A stretch of 28,529 nucleotides of DNA from Leptospiraceae bacterium (GTDB lineage: Bacteria; Spirochaetota; Leptospiria; Turneriellales; Turneriellaceae), in the NCBI GenBank assembly GCA_016788945.1, contig JAEUSA010000150.1:1-28529 (forward strand), written 5' to 3'. A program made the translations under genes and the position numbers. The notes under the pieces were generated by a model. It saw only the letters and a list, made by a program, of their open reading frames with translations. It was not told the DNA's origin and searched no databases. Positions 7,795-14,982 of the stretch are shown one piece after another; the stretch's first letter is position 1, and every line of letters starts with the position of its first letter.

Positions 7795-9726
7795 ATGGAA
7801 ATTCATATCCTCATGACACAACTTGCTCTTAGGCTCTTTCGGTTGCCGTACTATCTCTTGTCACAATTATCCACCGTGCCCGAACTCTTCGATACCAAGC
7901 GATGGATTTCCATAACGGCCGACGATCTCGAGCACAAAGGCCTCGCACCCGGCGAACTCGACGTCATTATCATCTCCGGCGACGCCTATGTCGATCACCC
8001 CTCCTTCGGTCACGCCGTCATCGCAAGGCTCATCGAAGCTCAGGGCCTGAATGTCGCGATCATCCCGCAGCCCAATTGGCGCGACGACCTGCGCGATTTC
8101 AAGAAATTCGGTGCACCGCGGCTTTTTTTTGGCGTCACGGCCGGGTGTATGGATTCCATGGTGAACCACTACACAGCACGTAAGCGACGCCGTTCAAATG
8201 ATGCCTACACGCCCGGCGGCGCGAGCGGCTTCCGCCCCGACTATGCTTCGATCGTTTATACGCGTATCCTCAAGCAGCTTTATCCCGACGTTCCGGTACT
8301 ATTGGGTGGAATTGAAGCCTCATTGCGGCGGGTTACTCACTATGACTACTGGTCTGATTCCTTGAAGCCTCCTATTCTCGCTGAAAGCGGTGCGGATTTA
8401 CTCGTTTATGGTATGGGAGAACAGCCGCTTATGGAAATCCTACGTTTGCTTAAGCGGGGTGTTCCGTTCGCAAACTTGACTACCGTGCCGCAGACGGCCC
8501 TTCTACGCGATTCAGTTATGAAAATCCATAACTGGGAGAACATCGAGATTGCCTCGCATGAAGCCTGCCTCGAGGACAAAAACACGTACTCACGCAACTT
8601 CCGCACAATCGAACGCGAATCCAACAAGCTGCACGCGCACCGCATTTTGCAACGCGTGGGCGATAAGACGCTGATCATCAATCCGCCCTACCCGCCGATG
8701 GACGCAAAAACCATCGACACAAGCTTTGAGTACCCTTACACGCGCATGCCGCACCCCAAATACCGCAAGCGCGGCGCGATTCCCGCTTACGAGATGATCA
8801 AGTTCTCGATTAACACGCACCGCGGTTGTTTTGGCGGATGTAGTTTTTGTACAATTTCTGCGCATCAGGGCAAGTTCATCGCTTCGCGTTCGAAGGAGAG
8901 TATTGCGCGCGAGCTCGAAACGCTGACGCAGCATCCCGAATTCAAGGGTGTAATCACCGACATGGGCGGGCCCTCTGCCAACATGTACAAGATGCAGGGG
9001 AAGGATCTCTCTATTTGCGAACGCTGTAGCGCGCCTTCGTGTATATTTCCCAAAATCTGCAAGAATCTCGACACCGATCACCATTCCCTGACAGAGATCT
9101 ATCGCATGGTGAAAGCAAATCCGAAAGTAAAGCATGCCTTCGTGGGCTCGGGTGTTCGCTATGACCTGTTGCTGCCCAAAGACGACACGCACGACAAAAA
9201 GAATGGACTCAGCGAGTATACAGAACAGCTCATTGCGCACCATGTTTCGGGTAGGCTCAAGGTTGCGCCCGAGCATACGGCAGACCATGTGCTCAAGATC
9301 ATGCGCAAACCCTCCTTTAAACTGTTCCACGCCTTCAAGCGGCAGTTTGAAAAAATTTCAGCGAAAATTGGTAAGAAGCAGCAGCTCATCCCGTACTTTA
9401 TCTCTTCGCATCCCGGCACGAGCAGCGAAGACATGGCAGACCTTGCGACAGAAACTGCAGAGCTTGGCTTTCATCTCGAGCAAGTGCAAGATTTCACTCC
9501 GACACCGATGACCGTCGCGACCGAAATCTATTATTCAGGTGTGCATCCCTATACCGGTAAGCCGGTAGCGCAGAACAAAGATGAACGCACCAAAAAATTG
9601 CAGAACAGTTTCTTCTTCTGGTATAAAAAAGAGAACAGCGGAGTGATACAGCGCGAACTCAGCAAGTTAAAACGCCCCGACCTATGGGAAAGACTCAGGC
9701 GCAGCCGCCAGCCCAAACCGCGTTAG
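7795..9726 (+). CDS. ygiQ: YgiQ family radical SAM protein
   Basis: This member of the UPF0313/YgiQ radical SAM family has 643 residues. The N-terminal part has SGDAYVDHPSFGHAVIARLIEAQG, a cobalamin-domain-like block typical of YgiQ. The radical SAM cluster motif is CFGGCSFC, with cysteines 345, 349 and 352. Downstream come MGGPSANMY, ERCSAPSC, VGSGVRYDLLL, RLKVAPEHTADHVL and QVQDFTPTPMT, all family landmarks. The biological reaction is unknown. The frame is open from 7711, but that start overlaps the divergent gene; the ATG at 7795 gives the usual N-terminal length, and the ATG at 7813 is also possible. No ribosome site is evident. The C-terminus is basic. Confidence 0.92.
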   Translation: MEIHILMTQLALRLFRLPYYLLSQLSTVPELFDTKRWISITADDLEHKGLAPGELDVIIISGDAYVDHPSFGHAVIARLIEAQGLNVAIIPQPNWRDDLRDFKKFGAPRLFFGVTAGCMDSMVNHYTARKRRRSNDAYTPGGASGFRPDYASIVYTRILKQLYPDVPVLLGGIEASLRRVTHYDYWSDSLKPPILAESGADLLVYGMGEQPLMEILRLLKRGVPFANLTTVPQTALLRDSVMKIHNWENIEIASHEACLEDKNTYSRNFRTIERESNKLHAHRILQRVGDKTLIINPPYPPMDAKTIDTSFEYPYTRMPHPKYRKRGAIPAYEMIKFSINTHRGCFGGCSFCTISAHQGKFIASRSKESIARELETLTQHPEFKGVITDMGGPSANMYKMQGKDLSICERCSAPSCIFPKICKNLDTDHHSLTEIYRMVKANPKVKHAFVGSGVRYDLLLPKDDTHDKKNGLSEYTEQLIAHHVSGRLKVAPEHTADHVLKIMRKPSFKLFHAFKRQFEKISAKIGKKQQLIPYFISSHPGTSSEDMADLATETAELGFHLEQVQDFTPTPMTVATEIYYSGVHPYTGKPVAQNKDERTKKLQNSFFFWYKKENSGVIQRELSKLKRPDLWERLRRSRQPKPR

Positions 9727-9741
9727 GGACACGCAGGGCAT

Positions 9742-9809
9742 GGTCGGGCAACGCCCGACCGAAGCGTTAGCGTAGCCCGAAGTGGCCCGACCTTGGTCGC
9801 AGACCAAGG
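9742..9809. repeat. Double-hairpin palindromic element
   Basis: There are two perfect hairpins with 8-bp stems and 3-base loops: GGTCGGGC (9742-9749) with GCCCGACC (9753-9760), and CCTTGGTC (9791-9798) with GACCAAGG (9802-9809). Between them GCCCGA occurs twice more (9775-9780 and 9785-9790). No T-run follows either stem, so it is not a standard terminator. It fills most of the 133-base gap between the convergent ygiQ and Panacea genes. A REP/BIME-like interspersed element is the best guess. Confidence 0.65.
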
Positions 9810-9859
9810 GAACGCCTTATCATTGCCACGGTCTGCCCCAAAGCGAACATGCTGCCCCA

Positions 9860-10417
9860 TTACTGCCACATCAAACGATAGATTTTTCTGCTCCATGCCT
9901 TGAACTGCAGGTGGGGTCGCTTGGGAAACGTCACATTGGGTATAACTTCATAAAGACCTGTCTGCACATAGTGCTGGTAATATTGCGGAAAAAAGCGCGT
10001 TTCGAGATTCATCTCGTTCTGCAGTGTCGAAGAAACCATTCTTACGGCGCGCAGCTCATCGCGGCTGAGCACATTCAGCAGCGATGCTTCACACTCAAAG
10101 ACCATACCGCGCAATACCATGATCTGCCGGCCTTCGATTACCTCGGGCGCAACCTGCGGAATGACCCTCAGCTCCGCGCGGTGTACCATCTCATGGATAA
10201 GTTCGTTGAAGTGACGCGGCACGGGTGAGGCTTCGATATGCAGGTAATCTACCCCGCTGATGGTTTTGCCGAATTTCTGGAAGAAGTGCATTTCAGAATA
10301 ATACAGGTTTTTGCACAATGCAACGCGGTTGAGTTTGCCCGGTAGTTTACGCAGAATAAAAATAATCATCGCGCGTAGTTTGGCAGATTCTTCATAGATT
10401 TCACGGGTATGTTGCAT
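9860..10417 (-). CDS. Panacea-domain (DUF4065/SocA-like) protein
   Basis: Residues about 30-75 of this 185-residue protein (LNRVALCKNLYYSEMHFFQK, GKTISGVDYLHIEASPVPRHFNELIHEM) follow the Panacea/SocA-like pattern: a short helix ending in LYY, the phrase ITG.Y, then GPVP. Here the glycine of GPVP is serine (SPVP). Panacea proteins act as antitoxins for many unrelated toxins, or as the SocA proteolysis adaptor of Caulobacter. No toxin gene is adjacent: the next gene upstream is ccr, divergent, and downstream is the palindromic element. A solo copy may have another role. No Shine-Dalgarno is visible. The C-terminal 60 residues are not recognised. Confidence 0.65.
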   Translation of the reverse strand: MQHTREIYEESAKLRAMIIFILRKLPGKLNRVALCKNLYYSEMHFFQKFGKTISGVDYLHIEASPVPRHFNELIHEMVHRAELRVIPQVAPEVIEGRQIMVLRGMVFECEASLLNVLSRDELRAVRMVSSTLQNEMNLETRFFPQYYQHYVQTGLYEVIPNVTFPKRPHLQFKAWSRKIYRLMWQ

Positions 10418-10507
10418 GCGGCGAATCGTTCAATATCGAAGTATTATTTGGTGAATCCCGCGTCCAAAGCTTTTGACAGCGTGTCTCGCACTTAAAGTCT
10501 CCCGCCC

Positions 10508-11734
10508 ATGGCAAAAGAACTCTACGAACTCAATGAGGCAATCCCCACGGGGGAAGTGCCCAAAAAAATGTATGCAATGACGATTCGCGAAGACCGCTTC
10601 GGCGAACCCAAGAAGGCCTTCAAGAAAGAAGTCGTCGATATTCCCGATATCGGTGCAGACGATGCGCTTGTACTCGTGAAAGCAGCCGGCATCAACTATA
10701 ACAACGTCTGGGCAGCGCTCGGTATTCCGCTCAACATGATCGACGTTCACCGCAAAGACCAGAACGACAACTCGGGCTTCCACATTGGCGGCTCTGACGC
10801 CTCGGGCATCGTCTACAAGGTCGGCGCGAATGTAAAGAATGTCAAAGTCGGCGACGAGGTGGTCGTCCATTGCGGCATGTGGGATGTCAATAATGCGGAT
10901 ATCAAAGCCGGCAAAGTTGACCCTATCGTACATACATCGAACCGTATTTGGGGCTATGAAGTCAATTATGGCAGCTTTGCCCAATTCACCAAAGTGCAAG
11001 CACACCAGCTGCTGCCACGCCCCAAGCACATGAACTGGGAAGAGTCGGCGGCCTACATGCTCGTCGGCGCAACGGCTTACCGCATGCTGATGGGTTTTCC
11101 TGAGCATACCGTGCGCAAAGACGACGTGGTACTCATTTGGGGCGGTGCGGGTGGCCTCGGTTCGATGGCAATCCAGATCGTGCGCGAAATGGGCGGCAAA
11201 CCCATCGCCGTCATCTCTGAATCGAACAAAGTCGACTACTGCAAAAAACTCGGTGCAATCGGCGTCATCAACCGTAAAGACTTCAACCACTGGGGCATGC
11301 TGCCACACTGGAAAGACAACGACAAATACAACGAATGGCTGAAAGGCGTGCGCGCTTTCGGTAAGGCCATCTGGGAAATCGCCGGCAAAGGTGTGAGCCC
11401 ACGCATTGTGTTTGAGCACCCGGGCGAAACTACAATCCCCACCTCGGCGTACGTCGTTGAGCGCGGTGGTATGGTCGTCATCTGTGCCGGTACCACAGGT
11501 TACAACGCCACAGTCGACCTGCGCTACCACTGGATGCACCAGAAGCGCTTGCAGGGCTCACACTTCGCGAATGACGCGCAGGCAACTGCCTTCAACAACC
11601 TTGTTCTTGAAAAGCGGATTGATCCCTGCCTCTCCAAAACAGTTTCGTTCGACGAGATCGGTGACCTGCACCAGATCATGTACGAAAACAAACACCCGCA
11701 CGGGAACATGGTGGCCACGGTCCAGATTGCTTAA
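10508..11734 (+). CDS. ccr: Crotonyl-CoA carboxylase/reductase family protein
   Basis: The 408-residue zinc-free MDR enzyme family reductively carboxylates crotonyl-CoA to ethylmalonyl-CoA with NADPH and CO2. Blocks seen are [12 protein letters not shown] (61-72), GGSDASG (94-100), [15 protein letters not shown] (146-160), the nucleotide fold [13 protein letters not shown] (211-223), [37 protein letters not shown] and QGSHFAN (349-355). The asparagine near 65, Glu151 and His352 match the CO2-pocket residues of the Kitasatospora enzyme; the fourth, phenylalanine, is tyrosine 150 here. It ends at NMVATVQIA, shorter than many relatives. It fits acetyl-CoA assimilation or supply of branched extender units. 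The last codons form a hairpin that is copied downstream. Confidence 0.92.
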   Translation: MAKELYELNEAIPTGEVPKKMYAMTIREDRFGEPKKAFKKEVVDIPDIGADDALVLVKAAGINYNNVWAALGIPLNMIDVHRKDQNDNSGFHIGGSDASGIVYKVGANVKNVKVGDEVVVHCGMWDVNNADIKAGKVDPIVHTSNRIWGYEVNYGSFAQFTKVQAHQLLPRPKHMNWEESAAYMLVGATAYRMLMGFPEHTVRKDDVVLIWGGAGGLGSMAIQIVREMGGKPIAVISESNKVDYCKKLGAIGVINRKDFNHWGMLPHWKDNDKYNEWLKGVRAFGKAIWEIAGKGVSPRIVFEHPGETTIPTSAYVVERGGMVVICAGTTGYNATVDLRYHWMHQKRLQGSHFANDAQATAFNNLVLEKRIDPCLSKTVSFDEIGDLHQIMYENKHPHGNMVATVQIA

Positions 11735-11746
11735 GGCAAACTGGAC
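11720..11746 (+). terminator. Hairpin spanning the ccr stop codon
   Basis: The last four sense codons of ccr (11720-11731) pair with 11735-11746, leaving only the TAA stop in the loop; ten of twelve pairs are Watson-Crick, with one A-A mismatch and one T-G. A short T-rich stretch follows at 11751-11757, so termination is possible but not typical. It is the first member of the repeat series downstream. Confidence 0.45.
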
Positions 11747-11762
11747 TGAACCTTCTTGCGTG

Positions 11763-11794
11763 GCCACCGAGGTGCGCCCTCGCACCATGGTGGC
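11763..11794 (+). repeat. Nested hairpin between ccr and the repeat units
   Basis: GCCACC (63-68) pairs with GGTGGC (89-94) and GGTGCG (71-76) with CGCACC (81-86), all in 117xx coordinates, with a 2-base internal bulge on each side. The plan (6 bp, 2-nt bulge, 6 bp, 4-nt loop) is the same as that of the first hairpin in the next unit. Confidence 0.6.
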
Positions 11795-11868
11795 GTGTCG
11801 CAACCTCGGGACATCCTGTCCCATGGTTGCAACAGTTCAAATCGGCTAATGCCGATTTGAACACGCCA
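11787..11868 (+). repeat. Tandem unit 1, diverged copy of the ccr 3' end
   Basis: It begins with ATG at 11787 and stays open in frame to TAA at 11847-11849, ending in codons for MVATVQIG, as in ccr (MVATVQIA). The first hairpin is 11800-11830 (GCAACC and GGGAC with GTCCC and GGTTGC). The second is a perfect 12-bp stem, GTTCAAATCGGC (11835-11846), loop TAAT, GCCGATTTGAAC (11851-11862). The stop codon lies in the loop, as at the end of ccr. No ribosome site precedes it. Confidence 0.7.
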
Positions 11869-11871
11869 TCC

Positions 11872-11944
11872 ATGGCTTGTCGCAACCTCGGGACATCCTG
11901 TCCCATGTTCGCCACGGTTCTCATCGACTAACGCCGATGGGAAT
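11872..11944 (+). repeat. Tandem unit 2
   Basis: It starts ATG at 11872 and shares an identical block of 27 bases with unit 1 (11878-11904 equals 11796-11822). It ends in codons for MFATVLID and a TAA at 11929-11931, again in the loop of a 12-bp hairpin (11917-11928 with 11933-11944, one mismatch and two wobble pairs). The following 50 bases to the next gene at 11996 show nothing further. Confidence 0.7.
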
Positions 11945-11995
11945 TGAAACTGCGTATCCGCTTTGACCGCCTGAGTCGCACACGCGCTGTGCGGC

Positions 11996-12787
11996 ATGGA
12001 TGTGTTGATGCTGTTCTTTTCGGGCAAACGCAAGTACGTGAGTCTTGCGGTCATTGCCGCTGCTGCGATTCTCATTGTCTCGCGCATAAAATCCGCACCC
12101 GCAACAACCGAGATCGCGCTGAAAAAAACCCAGCTCGTGAGAACAGTCTACGGGTTGGGCACAGTACAGGCCGAAAAGACCTACCATCTGCGCATTGGCA
12201 TTGCCGCCAATATCGTAAAACTGCATGTGCGCGAGGGGGATGTCGTGAGCAAAGGCGCGCGGCTTGTCGAACTTGATCAGGTGCCGGTGATGACGGCGCC
12301 ATTTGCCGGCACGGTAACGGCGGTCGCTTTCAAGCAGGGTGAAGCCGTCTTTCCGCAAAATTCGATCCTGACTGTGACTGATCTGACCCGCAAGTACATT
12401 ACCGCCTCGCTCGACGAAAAGGCCGCGGTGTTGATCAGGCAGAAGCAGATAGTGCGCATTGCATTCGATGGCCTGCCCGGAAGAACATATTCCGGCAGCG
12501 TGACATCGGTTTATCCTTCGGACGGTCAATTCATCGTCAAAATCGAATCCGCAGAAATGCCGGCAGAAATTTTACCCGGAATGTCGGCCGACCTCGCCAT
12601 CGAGGCGGGCACCAAGACGGGAGTTTTCGTCGCTCCGATACGCGCGGTACGCGAAGGCAAGGTCGCCGTTTGGCGTGCGGGAAAAAAAATTGTGATACCT
12701 GTTCAATTAGGCCTCACGCAAGGCGAAATGGTCGAGATTATTTCGACTGATCTTGCCGAAGGTGATGTGCTGCGCTATCAGCAATGA
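11996..12787 (+). CDS. Periplasmic adaptor (HlyD/MacA-type membrane fusion protein)
   Basis: The 263-residue protein has one N-terminal membrane anchor (about residues 14-30), a short half-lipoyl segment (GLGTVQAEKTYHLRIGIAANIVKLHVREGDVVSKGARLVELD), the second lipoyl half (APFAGTVTAVAFKQGEAVFP) and beta-barrel domains (EILPGMSADLAIEAG, then VPIRAV-type APIRAVREGKVAVW). The long helical hairpin usual between the lipoyl halves is almost absent, so it is a minimal adaptor. It overlaps the permease gene by four bases (ATGA), so both form one transport unit. No TolC-type outer-membrane gene or ATPase is adjacent. The start could also be the ATG five codons later. Confidence 0.82.
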   Translation: MDVLMLFFSGKRKYVSLAVIAAAAILIVSRIKSAPATTEIALKKTQLVRTVYGLGTVQAEKTYHLRIGIAANIVKLHVREGDVVSKGARLVELDQVPVMTAPFAGTVTAVAFKQGEAVFPQNSILTVTDLTRKYITASLDEKAAVLIRQKQIVRIAFDGLPGRTYSGSVTSVYPSDGQFIVKIESAEMPAEILPGMSADLAIEAGTKTGVFVAPIRAVREGKVAVWRAGKKIVIPVQLGLTQGEMVEIISTDLAEGDVLRYQQ

Positions 12788-14034
12788 TTTTTATTGCCTT
12801 ACGACAGCTGTGGGCGCGCAAACGGCAGACCATTCTGACTCTGTTGGGCGTCATGCTCGGTGCCGCAGCTTACATCGCCATTTCCGGTATACTGCTCGGC
12901 TTTCGCAATTACCTGCTCGACCAGATGGTGAACAACGACGCGCACGTGCGCATATCAGCTAAAGCACGCCTCATCGAAGCGACGAGTTTTGATCATATTT
13001 TCACGCGCGCGCAGGAAAAACTCTTCTGGATCGTGCCACCATCAGGCAGAAAAGACGCCGACAAAATCGACAACGTACAGGAATGGATTCAACGCCTGCG
13101 CAGCGACCGCGACGTCGAAGCCTATGCTCCGCAGCTGAGTCTCATGGTGCTCTATCAGAAGGGAAAAATTTCGCGCAACGGTCGCATACAAGGTATAATT
13201 CCCTCGATGCAGTCGCGCGTCGCACTGATCGAAAAGAATATCGTGACGGGTTCTCTGCGTGATCTCTCAGAAAGCGGGCAGAACCTCATCATCGGCGACG
13301 GCCTCATGGAGAACCTCGGGTTGCGCAAAGGTGATTCGGTGACGGTCGTCAACGGCCATGGCGACCGGTTCCAGTTCAAGGTTTCCGGGGCTTTCCAGAG
13401 CGGCAATAAGGGGGTCGACGAATCGTTATCTTACGTCGCGCTGACCTCGGCGCAAAATATTGCCGGCAGCCCAGGGCAGATTTCTGACATTGCCGTGCGG
13501 CTCAAAGACGTCGGCAAATCACTCGATAAGGCACACGAATGGTCGAACGATGAATCGGCCAAGGTACAGAGCTGGGAACAGATCAACGCTGCGACGCTGA
13601 ATGTCTTTCAGGTGCAAGATATGACCCGCTATATGATGACGGCAATTATACTGATCGTTGCCGGCTTCGGTATCTATAACATTCTGTCGATTGTCGTCAG
13701 CCAGAAAAAACGCGAGATCGCGATTCTGCGTTCCATCGGTTACGAGAGTAAAGACATATTGACCATCTTCATGACGCAGGGTATGCTGCTCGGCGTGGCG
13801 GGCGGAGTTCTCGGCGTGCTGTTAGGTTATGTGATCTGCCTGAAGATGTCTACCCTCACCTTCACCAGCCCGATGATTAAAACCAAGGCGACAACGATGA
13901 TGATTTCTTTTAATCTTTCGATCTATGTCACGGGTTTTTTTATGGCCCTGCTCTCGACGACCTTTGCGAGTTTTCTACCCGCTGTCAAAGCCGGCAAGAT
14001 GTCACCGATTGATATTCTGCGCGGGCAAGAATAA
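12784..14034 (+). CDS. MacB/FtsX-type ABC transporter permease
   Basis: This 416-residue permease has one N-terminal membrane helix (about residues 17-38), a large periplasmic domain (about 40-275) and three C-terminal helices. The cytoplasmic coupling region KKREIAILRSIGYESKDILTIFMTQGMLLGVAGG is the FtsX-family signature. The C-terminus LPAVKAGKMSPIDILRGQE is also typical. Such permeases work with a LolD/MacB-type ATPase, moving lipoproteins, peptides or other hydrophobic cargo across the envelope. None is beside it; an ATPase of the right type lies at 23284-23985. It overlaps the adaptor by four bases and converges on argF. Confidence 0.87.
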   Translation: MIFIALRQLWARKRQTILTLLGVMLGAAAYIAISGILLGFRNYLLDQMVNNDAHVRISAKARLIEATSFDHIFTRAQEKLFWIVPPSGRKDADKIDNVQEWIQRLRSDRDVEAYAPQLSLMVLYQKGKISRNGRIQGIIPSMQSRVALIEKNIVTGSLRDLSESGQNLIIGDGLMENLGLRKGDSVTVVNGHGDRFQFKVSGAFQSGNKGVDESLSYVALTSAQNIAGSPGQISDIAVRLKDVGKSLDKAHEWSNDESAKVQSWEQINAATLNVFQVQDMTRYMMTAIILIVAGFGIYNILSIVVSQKKREIAILRSIGYESKDILTIFMTQGMLLGVAGGVLGVLLGYVICLKMSTLTFTSPMIKTKATTMMISFNLSIYVTGFFMALLSTTFASFLPAVKAGKMSPIDILRGQE

Positions 14035-14051
14035 CCGCGAAAGAGGTTATT
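14030..14051. terminator. Short hairpin between convergent genes
   Basis: AATAACC (14030-14036) pairs with GGTTATT (14045-14051) around an 8-base loop, and the stem contains the stop codons of both the permease and argF. It has no strong T-run. It may act in both directions. Confidence 0.4.
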
Positions 14052-14949
14052 TGAGCAAAAACTCGAGAACGGCCTTCTGTGCGTGCAGGCGGTTTTCTGC
14101 CTGATCGAATATTTTTGCATTAGGCGATTCGAATACCGATTCGGTAATTTCTTCATCTTTATGCGCTGGCAGACAGTGTAATACGATTACCGACTTCTTT
14201 GCTTGAGCCAACAACGATTCATTCAGCTGATAGGGCGCAAGCAGCTTCTTCTTTTCATACGCCTGCGCCTCTTCACCCATCGAAACCCAGACATCGGTAT
14301 AAAGAACGTCGGCATCTTTCGCTGCAGCTTTGGCATCTTGTGTAATCGAAACTTTACCGCCGAGGCGCGCGGCGATCGTCAGTACGTCGGCGGCAGGTAG
14401 CAGCTCCGCAGGTGTCGCAATGACGATCTCACAACCATAGTGTGCAGAACCCAAGATCAGCGAATGTGCCATATTCGACGAACCATCGCCGCAAAACACA
14501 AACCGGCTGCCCGCTGGCACTGAGTTTTCGCGCAGAGTCATATAATCGGCGAGCGCCTGACAGGGATGAAATTTATCCGACAGGCCGTTGATCACCGGAA
14601 TGCCCGAATAACTCGCAAGCGCCTCGAGAGTCTCATGGCTGCGCACCCGCCCCATAATGCCATGCAGGTATCGCCGCATGACGCGCGCGGTATCGGCGAT
14701 GTCTTCGCCGCGGGAAATTTGCAGATCTTGACCCGTCAGCACGAGCGGCTGGCCACCAAGCTGGTAAACGGCAACCTCGAATGACAGGCGAGTGCGCGTC
14801 GACGGTTTCTCAAAGAACAATGCGATGGATTTTCCTTCGAGCGGGCGCCCCCAGGCCGACGGATTTTTTTTCCCGGCGATCGCGCGATCGATCAGCGCGT
14901 TAAATTCTTCGCGCGTCAGTGAACTGAGGGAGAGAAATGAACGGCTCAT
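14047..14949 (-). CDS. argF: Ornithine carbamoyltransferase
   Basis: The enzyme joins carbamoyl phosphate to ornithine to give citrulline in arginine biosynthesis, in the cytoplasm. At 300 residues it has the family length. It shows the carbamoyl phosphate site STRTR (50-54), HPCQ (128-131), the ornithine-side segment DVWVSMGEE and the HCLPAH motif with the catalytic cysteine. DVWVSMGEE separates it from aspartate carbamoyltransferase and agrees with ornithine rather than acetylornithine as substrate, though the latter is harder to exclude. No other arginine gene is adjacent. The start ATG lacks a clear Shine-Dalgarno. Confidence 0.93.
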   Translation of the reverse strand: MSRSFLSLSSLTREEFNALIDRAIAGKKNPSAWGRPLEGKSIALFFEKPSTRTRLSFEVAVYQLGGQPLVLTGQDLQISRGEDIADTARVMRRYLHGIMGRVRSHETLEALASYSGIPVINGLSDKFHPCQALADYMTLRENSVPAGSRFVFCGDGSSNMAHSLILGSAHYGCEIVIATPAELLPAADVLTIAARLGGKVSITQDAKAAAKDADVLYTDVWVSMGEEAQAYEKKKLLAPYQLNESLLAQAKKSVIVLHCLPAHKDEEITESVFESPNAKIFDQAENRLHAQKAVLEFLLK

Positions 14950-14982
14950 AGACTGCCCACAACCAAAAATAGCATAACCCGA

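Noticed and set aside
8590..9330. A 246-codon minus-strand frame inside ygiQ
   Set aside because: Entirely opposite the conserved radical SAM core of ygiQ; no motif, no ribosome site.
10472..10498. TTGACA plus TAAAGT as the ccr promoter
   Set aside because: The spacing is 14 bases, too short for a standard sigma-70 promoter; not reported as a feature.
10430..11539. A 369-codon open frame on the minus strand opposite ccr
   Set aside because: The plus-strand frame is an unmistakable Ccr family protein; the antisense translation is rich in valine, histidine and phenylalanine, as expected from reading a GC-biased gene backwards, and shows no family motif.
11796..11904. The 27-base identical repeats as a CRISPR array
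   Set aside because: Only two copies, each part of a longer homologous unit with hairpins; no regular unique spacers and no cas gene nearby.
9742..11944. Integron attC sites
   Set aside because: The hairpins lack recognisable RYYYAAC/GTTRRRY core sites at the expected places, and there is no integrase or gene cassette array in the window.
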